From NCBI GenBank assembly GCA_945874145.1, contig CAMCFN010000036.1:1-41074 (forward strand): a stretch of DNA of 41,074 bases, written 5' to 3'. The position numbers were made by a program, and so were the translations under genes. The first letter of the stretch is position 1; each line of letters starts with the position of its first letter. The DNA is from Akkermansia muciniphila (lineage in GTDB: Bacteria > Verrucomicrobiota > Verrucomicrobiia > Limisphaerales > SXTU01). Under the pieces are notes generated by a model. That model was not told the DNA's origin, searched no databases, and saw nothing but the letters and a program-made list of their open reading frames with translations. Positions 1 to 7,080 of the stretch are shown piece by piece.

Positions 1-68
1 TTGACGCCTGTCATGATCGTCAGTCGTGCCCGTTCTTTCCGGCTCATTGTCAGTGTCTCCATGTTGTT

Positions 69-143
69 GGCGGGTTGCTTTCGCAAGCCCGCCGCCATGG
101 GGACATTCTTATCGAGTTACGATGGGGACATTCTCATAGAGTT
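69..143. repeat. hairpin plus two 22-bp direct repeats, possible IS end
   Basis: A stem-loop at 69-93 (GGCGGGTTGC, loop TTTC, then GCAAGCCCGCC with one bulged G) is followed by two imperfect direct repeats at 97-118 and 122-143. Both begin ATGGGGACATTCT and differ at 2 of 22 positions, with 3 bp between them. Closely spaced direct repeats of this kind occur at the ends of some insertion sequences. No transposase is visible in the first 200 bases, so this may be the edge of an element lying outside the window. The short open frames here look spurious. Confidence 0.4.
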
Positions 144-202
144 CCGACACACGTCCGACTCTGGGCTAGACGGGTTTCCGCGTTTCCCCTAGCGTCCGCC
201 CA

Positions 203-475
203 ATGTCGAAAGCTGCCAAAGCCGGTGCGGCGACTCCCCCGGCGGCGGACCAGCCATTCGAGGAGGCGCTCCAGAAGCTCGAAGCCATCGTGGAAGCGAT
301 GGAGTCGCAGGAGTTGCCGTTGGAGACATTGCTCACACGCTTCGAGGAGGGCACGCGGCTCGCGGCGGTCTGCCAGGCCAAGCTCGCCGAGGCGGAACTG
401 AAGGTGAAGCAGCTTGAGCAGAAGGCTGGCGGCGAGTTTGAACTCAAGCCGGTGGCGGTGGGGGCGGAGGACTAA
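203..475 (+). CDS. xseB: exodeoxyribonuclease VII small subunit
   Basis: This is the 90-aa small subunit of exonuclease VII, which binds the large subunit XseA to form a cytoplasmic single-strand-specific nuclease. The family core FEEALQKLEAIVEAMES and LPLETLLTRFEEG lies at residues ~19-50, followed by a helix ending KVKQLEQKAGG. Length is normal for XseB (about 70-90 aa); the Ala/Pro-rich first 17 residues are an extension. The start is ATG at 203, with no clear Shine-Dalgarno. It sits 77 bp upstream of dxs, an order seen in many bacteria where xseB and isoprenoid genes are neighbours. xseA is not in the window. Confidence 0.93.
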   Translation: MSKAAKAGAATPPAADQPFEEALQKLEAIVEAMESQELPLETLLTRFEEGTRLAAVCQAKLAEAELKVKQLEQKAGGEFELKPVAVGAED

Positions 476-552
476 GCTTTGCAGAGCTAGGGCGGCGGGA
501 TGCGCAGCCTTGCTCTTGATTCCCTTTTTCGATTTACTCTCGATTGCGAACT

Positions 553-2538
553 ATGAACCGTTACCTCGACATGGTGGACAGCCCTGAACACGTCAAGAAA
601 CTCACCCCGGAGCAGCTCCTGGTGCTGGCCCAAGACATTCGGGATGAACTCATCACCAAGCTGGCCAAGGCAGGCGGCCACCTCGGGCCGAACCTGGGTG
701 TGGTGGAGCTGACCATCGCCATGCACCGTGTTTTCAGCACGCCCAAGGACAAGTTTGTCTGGGACGTGAGCCATCAGGTCTATGTCCACAAGCTGCTCAC
801 GGGTCGCAAGGACCGCTTCCACACCATCCGCCAGACTGATGGTTTGAACGGCTTCGCGCTCCGCTCCGAGTCCGAGCACGACAGCTTCGGCGCGGGCCAC
901 GCGGGCACGGCGCTTTCCGCCGCGCTGGGCATGTGTGCCGCGCGCGATCAGCGCAAGAGCGACGAGCACGTCGTCTGTGTGTTTGGCGACGCCGCGTTGA
1001 CCAATGGCGTGTCCTTCGAGGCGCTGAACAACATCGCGCACACGACCAAGAAGTTCATCGGCATCCTCAACGACAACGAGTGGTCCATCGCTAAGAACGT
1101 CGGTGCGATTTCCGGCTACCTCAACAAGCTCATCACCAACCCGACCTACAACCAGCTCCAGAAGGATTTTGAGTCCTTCATGCGCCGGATGCCGCGCGGC
1201 GAAATCACCTACAAGATTGGCCAAAAGGTCGAGGAAGCGGTGAAGGGGGTCGTGAAGGAAGTCACCCTCCGCCACAATCCCACGAGCGAAGACGACGACG
1301 GGCGCGGCGGCTTCGGTAGCAGCCTGATCTTCGAGGAGCTCGGGGTGCGCTACCTCGGGCCGATTGACGGTCACAACTTGCCGTTGTTGGTCGAGGCGCT
1401 GGAGTTCGCCAAGAACTGCGACTACCCCATCGTTCTTCACCTGCTCACCAAGAAGGGCAAGGGCTTCGACGCCGCGCTGAAACACCCGGAGAAGTTCCAC
1501 GGCCTCGGACCTTACTGCGCCGAGACCGGCGAGACGCCGGCCGCCCAACCCGGCACGCCGCCCGCGTATCAGGATGTGTTCGGCCAGACGCTGGTCAAAC
1601 TCTGCCAGAAAGATTCCACCTTGGTCGGCATCACCGCTGCTATGCCCACGGGCACCGGCCTCAAGCATTTAGAGAAGGCCATGCCCAGCCGCTACTACGA
1701 TGTGGGCATCGCGGAGGAGCACGCCGTCATCTTCGCCGCCGGCATGGCGACGATGGGTTTCCACCCGGTTGTGGCGATTTACTCGACCTTCCTCCAGCGC
1801 GCCTACGACTGCATCCACCACGACGTGTGCTTGCAGGACTTGCCGGTCATCTTCTGCATGGACCGCGCGGGCCTCAGCGCCAACGACGGCCCGACGCACC
1901 ACGGCCTGTTCGACATCTCCTACCTGCGCTGCCTGCCCAACGTCATCGCGATGGCTCCCAAGGACGAGGATGAACTCGCCGACATGATGTTCACCGCGAG
2001 CCTCCAGAAGCACCCGACCTTCATCCGCTATCCGCGGGGGGCTGGCGAGGGCGTGCCCATTAAGGAAACACCCGCGCTACTTGAAGTCGGCAAGGCCGAG
2101 GTCACCCGGCAGTTTGCGAACAGTGGTGGCAAGAAGATCGCCTTGTTTGGTCTCGGCCAGATGCACGGCATCGCGAAGAAGGCTGCCGACCAGCTCGCCG
2201 CCGAAGGTTTCGATGTCGCCGTCATCAACCCGCGCTGGACCAAGCCGATTGACGCTGGCACGCACGAGTTCTTTGGCCGGGCCGCTGACCTCGTCATCAC
2301 GCTGGAAGACCACGTCCTAATGGGCGGCTATGGCAGCACGGTCCTGGAGCATTTCGCTGACCAGCACATCACCACGCCGGTCACGCGCATCGGCTGGCCC
2401 GACCAGTTCATCGAGCACGCGAGCACGGTGGATTATCTGCGCAACAAATACGGGCTCACTGTCGCAAACACCGTCGCACAGGCGAAGGCCCGGCTCGCAG
2501 CGCCTGCTGCGGAACAGGTGAGCTTCAAGGCGGCGTAA
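553..2538 (+). CDS. dxs: 1-deoxy-D-xylulose-5-phosphate synthase
   Basis: DXS condenses pyruvate and glyceraldehyde-3-phosphate to 1-deoxy-D-xylulose 5-phosphate with thiamine diphosphate, the first step of the MEP isoprenoid pathway, in the cytoplasm. The 661-aa product has the full transketolase-like layout: GGHLGPNLGVVELT near residue 37, WDVSHQ, the ThDP/Mg motif near residue 145, the catalytic-glutamate motif GIAEEHAV (Glu388), DRAGLSANDGPTHHG, and the C-terminal transketolase domain. The ThDP motif reads GDAALTNG rather than the usual GDG; the downstream ALNN is intact. ATG at 553 is preferred over an upstream in-frame TTG at 544, because MNRYLDMVDSPEHVKKL matches the family N-terminus. 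It is probably co-transcribed with xseB. Confidence 0.96.
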   Translation: MNRYLDMVDSPEHVKKLTPEQLLVLAQDIRDELITKLAKAGGHLGPNLGVVELTIAMHRVFSTPKDKFVWDVSHQVYVHKLLTGRKDRFHTIRQTDGLNGFALRSESEHDSFGAGHAGTALSAALGMCAARDQRKSDEHVVCVFGDAALTNGVSFEALNNIAHTTKKFIGILNDNEWSIAKNVGAISGYLNKLITNPTYNQLQKDFESFMRRMPRGEITYKIGQKVEEAVKGVVKEVTLRHNPTSEDDDGRGGFGSSLIFEELGVRYLGPIDGHNLPLLVEALEFAKNCDYPIVLHLLTKKGKGFDAALKHPEKFHGLGPYCAETGETPAAQPGTPPAYQDVFGQTLVKLCQKDSTLVGITAAMPTGTGLKHLEKAMPSRYYDVGIAEEHAVIFAAGMATMGFHPVVAIYSTFLQRAYDCIHHDVCLQDLPVIFCMDRAGLSANDGPTHHGLFDISYLRCLPNVIAMAPKDEDELADMMFTASLQKHPTFIRYPRGAGEGVPIKETPALLEVGKAEVTRQFANSGGKKIALFGLGQMHGIAKKAADQLAAEGFDVAVINPRWTKPIDAGTHEFFGRAADLVITLEDHVLMGGYGSTVLEHFADQHITTPVTRIGWPDQFIEHASTVDYLRNKYGLTVANTVAQAKARLAAPAAEQVSFKAA

Positions 2539-2548
2539 CGCTTTTGGT

Positions 2549-2570
2549 GCGCGGCGTTTACGCCGCTTCA
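2549..2570. repeat. dispersed 22-bp hairpin repeat, copy 1
   Basis: GCGCGGCGTTTACGCCGCTTCA, which contains the perfect stem GCGGCG-TTTA-CGCCGC, lies 10 bp after the dxs stop. An identical 22-mer occurs at 5358-5379 in another intergenic gap. The 3' flanks are also related (CGGTCCG versus ACGTCCG). No T-tract follows, so it resembles a REP-type palindrome more than an intrinsic terminator, although it could protect the dxs transcript end. The rest of 2571-2734 shows nothing recognisable. Confidence 0.6.
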
Positions 2571-2734
2571 CGGTCCGCCAGTCGTGAGGCCAATCGGATT
2601 GCCCAAACCCACGCGGATCTTGAAGCGGCCTAGAAGCTGCGCCCGGGTTCAGCTGCCGCGAAGCGTCCGTGAAGCGTCCGTTGACAGTCACTCAGAAAAG
2701 ACACACGGTGACCCCACTCTCAATCCATCAAGCC

Positions 2735-3298
2735 ATGAAAACGACCCTCTTCGCCATCGCTCTTGCGGTTTCGTGCACCGTTCCCAACGCCTTCGGGCAA
2801 GGGGCCGCCGTCATCATCAAGCAGCGGGCGAAGGAAACTGCCGGCCGTCCCCCCACGCCCTCCCCGGCTCCCGCTGCCCAACCGAGCGCAACCGGTGCCG
2901 TGTCGCCGCAGACCGCCTCGGCGCAGCCCAATGTCTCTAAACTGATCAGCGACCTCGCCTCCATCAAGGCCAAGCCGCAGGCCACGGCGGAGCAGAAAGA
3001 GAAGCTCGCCACCAACCTCGCCGGGGTGGCGACCGGGGCGTCCAAGCCCTCAAGCGAAGCGGTGCAGGCACTGGCCAACACACTGGCTGATGCCATGGCC
3101 GGCAAAAAACTGGCCGCTGCCGATCAGGCCCAGCTTGCCCGCGACTTGGGTAATGCGCTGAACGCCGCCGTCGGGTCACCGCAGTTGGCCGCCGCGATTC
3201 AAGGAGTGAAGGACGGCCTGTATCTCGCAGGCGTGAATGAAGCCGGCATTCAGGCCGTGGCCAAGGCGCTGGCAGGCCTGTCAACGAAGGCCAAGTAG
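2735..3298 (+). CDS. secreted Ala-rich protein, unknown function
   Basis: A 187-aa protein that I do not recognise. The ATG at 2735 opens a clear signal peptide (MKTTLFAIALAVSCTVPNAFG), which is why it is chosen over a frame start 66 bp upstream. After a basic patch (KQRAKE) comes a Pro/Ala/Ser linker at about residues 35-65, then some 120 residues rich in Ala, Gln and Lys that look alpha-helical (for example ALANTLADAMAGKKLAAADQ). No catalytic motif and no Cys cluster is seen. It is likely periplasmic or surface-exposed. It starts about 200 bp after dxs, with a hairpin repeat between, so probably a separate transcript. It ends 33 bp before the DUF4864 gene. Confidence 0.75.
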   Translation: MKTTLFAIALAVSCTVPNAFGQGAAVIIKQRAKETAGRPPTPSPAPAAQPSATGAVSPQTASAQPNVSKLISDLASIKAKPQATAEQKEKLATNLAGVATGASKPSSEAVQALANTLADAMAGKKLAAADQAQLARDLGNALNAAVGSPQLAAAIQGVKDGLYLAGVNEAGIQAVAKALAGLSTKAK

Positions 3299-3331
3299 CC
3301 CTTCGGTTCGCGCGGCCTCGGCAATTCTGCT

Positions 3332-3817
3332 GTGCCATCCACCTCCCTGTCTTGTGAAGCACAGCTTCGGCTGGTGCGGGTGGTTTCGCTGCCCCTCGCG
3401 GTGGCGGTGCTCTTCCTCTTCGTCAACCCCGGTGGTGTGCGACCGTTCCAGCCCAGTCAGGCGGAAGTGCGGCGGCAGATTGTGAACGTTGTCGAGGGGC
3501 AGTTCGAGGCGTTGCGGGAAGGTGATTTTGCCCGCGCGCGTTCCTTCGCGGCTACGGCGCTGCAAGCGCAGTTCAGCGTCATGGCTTTTGAACGCATGGT
3601 GAAGGAGGGCTACCCGGTCATTGCTTTCTGGCGGGAGCTGGCCTTGGGGGCGGTTCAGGACAATGGGCTGGAAGCGGTGGTGGAGGTTTCCGTGCGGAGC
3701 CGTCGGGGACAGTTCCATCGCTTCCGGTATTTGCTGCTCCGCGAGGAGTCTGGCTGGCGGGTCAACGGGGTGTTTGAAATCCCAGCACCGCCAGCCGCCC
3801 GGGGACAGCTCGCCTGA
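3332..3817 (+). CDS. DUF4864 domain-containing protein, membrane-anchored
   Basis: A 161-aa protein with a hydrophobic anchor or signal at residues ~14-33 (VVSLPLAVAVLFLFVN) followed by a DUF4864 domain. Typical features are the INxxxGQFEALREGDF-like helix (here VNVVEGQFEALREGDFARAR), the central FERMVKEGYPVI, and the closing strand SGWRVNGVFEI. DUF4864 has a nuclear-transport-factor-2-like fold and no known activity. The start is GTG at 3332; no ATG precedes the hydrophobic segment. The gene converges on the DUF1501 gene with only 4 bp between the two stop codons. Confidence 0.78.
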   Translation: MPSTSLSCEAQLRLVRVVSLPLAVAVLFLFVNPGGVRPFQPSQAEVRRQIVNVVEGQFEALREGDFARARSFAATALQAQFSVMAFERMVKEGYPVIAFWRELALGAVQDNGLEAVVEVSVRSRRGQFHRFRYLLLREESGWRVNGVFEIPAPPAARGQLA

Positions 3818-3821
3818 TCCA

Positions 3822-5288
3822 TCAACCCATCAACCCCGGAATCGGCGTGCCGTGGTAGATCTGATGCGGGCGGTTCAACTCGTCCTGCCAGACCGCTTCG
3901 GCCGGAATGCCGAGGGCACCATAGATGGTTGCGGCCATGCCCTCTGGCGTCTGCGGATCACTGGCCGGATAGCCGCCCTGTTTGTCTGAGGAGCCAATCA
4001 CCGTGCCTCCGCGCACGCCGCCACCGGCGAAGAAGACGCTTTGCACCGCGCCCCAGTGGTCGCGGCCCGGCAGCGTGGCCTTCGGGATGTTGAAAATTCT
4101 GGGCGTGCGACCGAACTCGCCGGCCATGACCACGAGCGTCTCATCGAGCAAGCCCCGCCCCTGCAAATCATCCAGCAGCGCACTCACCGCCCGGTCCATA
4201 GGCGGCAGCAGGAAATCTTTCAGATTGGGGAAGATGCTCTGGTGCGTGTCCCATGTTTCGTTATTGCCCAAGTTGACCTGCACCAGTCCGACGCCGGCCT
4301 CGACCAGTTGCCGCGCCATCAGCAGTGACCAGCCGAAGGAATTGCGGCCGTAGGCATCCAGCAGCTTTGGATCGGCGCGCATCACGTCGAAGGCGGCCTG
4401 GGTCTTTGGGTCTGCCAGCAGCGAGATCGCCATCTGGCGGTAGCGGTCGAAGCCCTGTTGTTCGCCGGCCTTTTCCAGCATGCCGGCCTGGGCATTGAGT
4501 TCGCGGAACAGCCCGAGCCGGTTTTGGAAACGGTCTTTGCCCACGCCTTCGGGCAGGGCGAGGTTGGGCGCTTGATAGACCAACGGGGAGGGTAACTTGC
4601 CCTTCTCGTGATGGAAATAATACTCGGGGTGCGCGCCGTAGCCCTTGGCGTCGTAAGGCGAGGCTTCGAGGAAAAACGGGTTCCGCTGGGCGCCCATCAG
4701 GCCGCCGAACTGGCCGGGAATGACGCGGCCGGTGTTATGCACGAGGCGCTCCGGCAGCACGATGACCGGCGGAAGATTGTTGCGCGGGCGCACCGCTGCG
4801 TTGGCCACGGAGGCAATGCTCGGCCAATCGGAGTCCTTCGGCTTGCTGGCATCGAACCCCCGGGGCAGCTCCGAGCGGCCCGTGAGCATGATGTGGTGGG
4901 CGTCGGAATGGTTGTTCGACGGGTGCGTGAGCGAACGGCACAGCGCCCACATCTGGCTGCGCTTGGCCAGCTCCGGCAGATGCTCGCAAATCTGAATGCC
5001 CGGGGTGCGGGTGGAAATCGGCTTGAACTCACCGCGAATCGCTTCCGGCGCATCCGGCTTCAGATCGAAGCTCTCGTGCTGCGCGAGGCCGCCGGAGAGA
5101 AAAATGTAGATGACCGACTTGGCCTTGGGAGCTTTGGGGGCCTTGCCCGCGAGTTTTGCCTTGGCCGCCGCTGCTGCGCGCAGCGGAGCGAGATGATTGA
5201 GGCCCAAGCCCAGCAACCCGATGGCTCCGGCCTGAATCATGGCCCGGCGCGGGAAGCGCGGATGGAGCGGGTTAGTTTCAGATGGCAT
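3822..5288 (-). CDS. DUF1501 family protein, Tat-exported
   Basis: A 488-aa DUF1501 protein. The family is related to the alkaline phosphatase/sulfatase superfamily and is expanded in Planctomycetota and Verrucomicrobiota; its substrate is unknown. The N-terminus carries a twin-arginine signal (PRRAMIQAGAIGLLGLG, Arg14-Arg15) and a Lys/Ala-rich linker. The body has the expected blocks: VIYIFLSGGLAQHESFDLKP, NHSDAHHIMLTGR, the long alpha/beta core, then VVMAGEFGRTPRI and GRDHWG near the C-terminus. DUF1501 genes usually sit beside a DUF1549/DUF1553 cytochrome gene. This copy has none and instead is divergent from the seven-gene plus-strand cluster, separated by 217 bp. Confidence 0.92.
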   Translation of the reverse strand: MPSETNPLHPRFPRRAMIQAGAIGLLGLGLNHLAPLRAAAAAKAKLAGKAPKAPKAKSVIYIFLSGGLAQHESFDLKPDAPEAIRGEFKPISTRTPGIQICEHLPELAKRSQMWALCRSLTHPSNNHSDAHHIMLTGRSELPRGFDASKPKDSDWPSIASVANAAVRPRNNLPPVIVLPERLVHNTGRVIPGQFGGLMGAQRNPFFLEASPYDAKGYGAHPEYYFHHEKGKLPSPLVYQAPNLALPEGVGKDRFQNRLGLFRELNAQAGMLEKAGEQQGFDRYRQMAISLLADPKTQAAFDVMRADPKLLDAYGRNSFGWSLLMARQLVEAGVGLVQVNLGNNETWDTHQSIFPNLKDFLLPPMDRAVSALLDDLQGRGLLDETLVVMAGEFGRTPRIFNIPKATLPGRDHWGAVQSVFFAGGGVRGGTVIGSSDKQGGYPASDPQTPEGMAATIYGALGIPAEAVWQDELNRPHQIYHGTPIPGLMG

Positions 5289-5357
5289 GGCGAACGGTTC
5301 TTTCGACGGGCGGCTGCCGACAGGATTCGAGCGATTTCCGTCTGCTGCAATGATGGC

Positions 5358-5379
5358 GCGCGGCGTTTACGCCGCTTCA
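5358..5379. repeat. dispersed 22-bp hairpin repeat, copy 2
   Basis: The same 22-mer as at 2549-2570 (GCGCGGCGTTTACGCCGCTTCA), here in the 217-bp divergent region between the DUF1501 gene (-) and the ceramidase-fold gene (+). The gap must also hold promoters for both directions, but I see no convincing -35/-10 pair. Confidence 0.6.
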
Positions 5380-5505
5380 ACGTCCGTAAGCCCATCGGCC
5401 AGGCGTTGTCACAATGGCCAGCCTCGGAAAACCGCCGACTTTCGTGAATGCTGCTCCTGCCAGCCAAATCAAAACCACGTTTCCAATCGCCATCATCGAC
5501 CGGCC

Positions 5506-6960
5506 ATGCTCCGTTTAATCTTTTCCCTGCTGCTGCTCGTCACCTGCGTCACCGCCGCCGAGCCACGCCCCAAGCAACTCCGCGCCGGCGCGGCCACCAG
5601 CAACCTCACGCCCCCGCTCGGCTCCGACATCATCGGCGGCTTCCTCCCATTTCCTGCGACGCATGTTCACGACGAGCTGCTCGCGCGCTGCCTTGTGCTG
5701 GATGACGGCACCACGCAGATTGCACTCGTTGTCTGCGACCTGCTCGGCCTGCACCGCAGCGTGAGTGTCGAGGCGCGCAAGCTCATCGAGGAAGCCACCG
5801 GCATCCCCGCCGCGAACGTGATGATCTCCGGCACCCACACGCACTCCGCCGCCAGCACGCTCGGCGATCACCCGCGCGGCTACTTCTCCGACCGTGAGTT
5901 GAACGACTACCAGCGCTTCGTCGCCCGTCGCGTCGCCGATGGCGTGCGCAACGCCGCGAATCTCCTGCGCCCCGCGCAAATCGCCTTCGGCACCGCCGAG
6001 GCGCCCGAGCACGTCTTCAACCGCCGCTGGTTCATGAAGGAAGGCACCGTGCCGGTCACGCCCTTCGGCACCAAGACCGACCAGGTGAAGATGAATCCCC
6101 CGGGCGGCAGCGCGGACCTTGTCGAGCCGGCCGGCCCGACTGATCCGACCGTCTCCTTCATCGCGCTGCGCGAACCGAACGGGCGGCTCATCTCGGTCTT
6201 CTCCGCCTATTCGCTGCACTATGTTGGCGGCGTCGGCGGCGGGCACATCTCGGCGGACTACTACGGTTTCTATTGCGACGCCCTGAAAAAGCTTCAGCCC
6301 AACGCCGAGAACGACCCGCCCTTCGTGGCGATGATGGCCAACGGCACCAGCGGCGACGTGAACAACATCAACTTCCGCACCCCGCGTCCAGGCAAGCCGC
6401 CTTACGCCCAGATGCGCTACGTGGCCGAGGATGTCGCCAACAAAGTCCACGCCGCCCTCACCAAGGTGACGTGGAAGGATGCCGCTCCCCTCGCCGCCCG
6501 CTACCGCGAACTCGACGTCGCTTGGCGGAAGGTCGAACCCGAGTTGCTCGCGTGGGCGAAGGCAGCCGACGGCAAAGCCACCGGCCCCCTCGGCAAGGCC
6601 AACCTGTCCGCCATCTACGCCGGCCGCGTGTTGCGGCTCGCGCAGGCCAGTCCGCAAACCAAAACCCCCGTGCAGGCGTTCCGCATCGGCGACATCTGCA
6701 TCGGCACCACCCCAACCGAAACTTTCGCTGAGACCGGTCTTGAGTTCAAAAAGCGCAGCCCCTTCCCGCAGTCCTTCATGGTCGAGCTCGCGCACGGCTA
6801 CTACGGCTACATGCCCACCCCGCGCCACTTCGCGCTCGGCGGCTACGAGACCTGGGCCGGCACTAACTCCTTGGAACCCCAAGCCTCGGTGAAGATGCTG
6901 GATGCCCTCCTCGAAATGGCGAAAGAACTGCAAGCGGACGCGCGCCGCCAAACTCCGTAG
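5506..6960 (+). CDS. neutral/alkaline ceramidase-fold protein (non-canonical)
   Basis: A 484-aa exported protein of the neutral/alkaline non-lysosomal ceramidase N-terminal domain family. The ATG at 5506 gives a signal peptide (MLRLIFSLLLLVTCVTA). Family blocks are the start RAGAATSNLTPPLGSDIIGGF, the metal-binding GTHTHSAAST segment near residue 110, the ALHYVGG-like SLHYVGG block, and MMANGTSGDVNN. True ceramidases have a GDVSPN-type block with a nucleophilic Ser; here the position is Asn (GDVNN), and the C-terminal ceramidase domain is absent. It is therefore probably a metal-dependent hydrolase of unknown substrate. It is the first gene of the plus-strand cluster and has a paralogue as the last gene (18613). 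Confidence 0.85.
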   Translation: MLRLIFSLLLLVTCVTAAEPRPKQLRAGAATSNLTPPLGSDIIGGFLPFPATHVHDELLARCLVLDDGTTQIALVVCDLLGLHRSVSVEARKLIEEATGIPAANVMISGTHTHSAASTLGDHPRGYFSDRELNDYQRFVARRVADGVRNAANLLRPAQIAFGTAEAPEHVFNRRWFMKEGTVPVTPFGTKTDQVKMNPPGGSADLVEPAGPTDPTVSFIALREPNGRLISVFSAYSLHYVGGVGGGHISADYYGFYCDALKKLQPNAENDPPFVAMMANGTSGDVNNINFRTPRPGKPPYAQMRYVAEDVANKVHAALTKVTWKDAAPLAARYRELDVAWRKVEPELLAWAKAADGKATGPLGKANLSAIYAGRVLRLAQASPQTKTPVQAFRIGDICIGTTPTETFAETGLEFKKRSPFPQSFMVELAHGYYGYMPTPRHFALGGYETWAGTNSLEPQASVKMLDALLEMAKELQADARRQTP

Positions 6961-7023
6961 CCGCCGCCGATGGAGGCGGATTCCCCAGACGCACCAGCGC
7001 AAGCCATCCGCAACCAGCTCGCC

Positions 7024-7068
7024 AAGGAGAAATGAAAGCCAGCGCGCGTCCCGCCGTCTGCTGACGGC
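7024..7068 (+). promoter_or_regulatory. possible leader: SD, 10-codon ORF and stem-loop
   Basis: In the 120-bp gap before the first DUF4838 gene, AAGGAG (7024-7029) precedes an ATG at 7032 that opens a 10-codon frame, MKASARPAVC, with its stop at 7062-7064. The stop overlaps a perfect 6-bp stem (GCCGTC, loop TGCT, GACGGC; 7053-7068), 12 bp before the DUF4838 start. It could be a short leader peptide or a chance arrangement in GC-rich DNA. Confidence 0.22.
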
Positions 7069-7080
7069 ACTTAAATTCCC

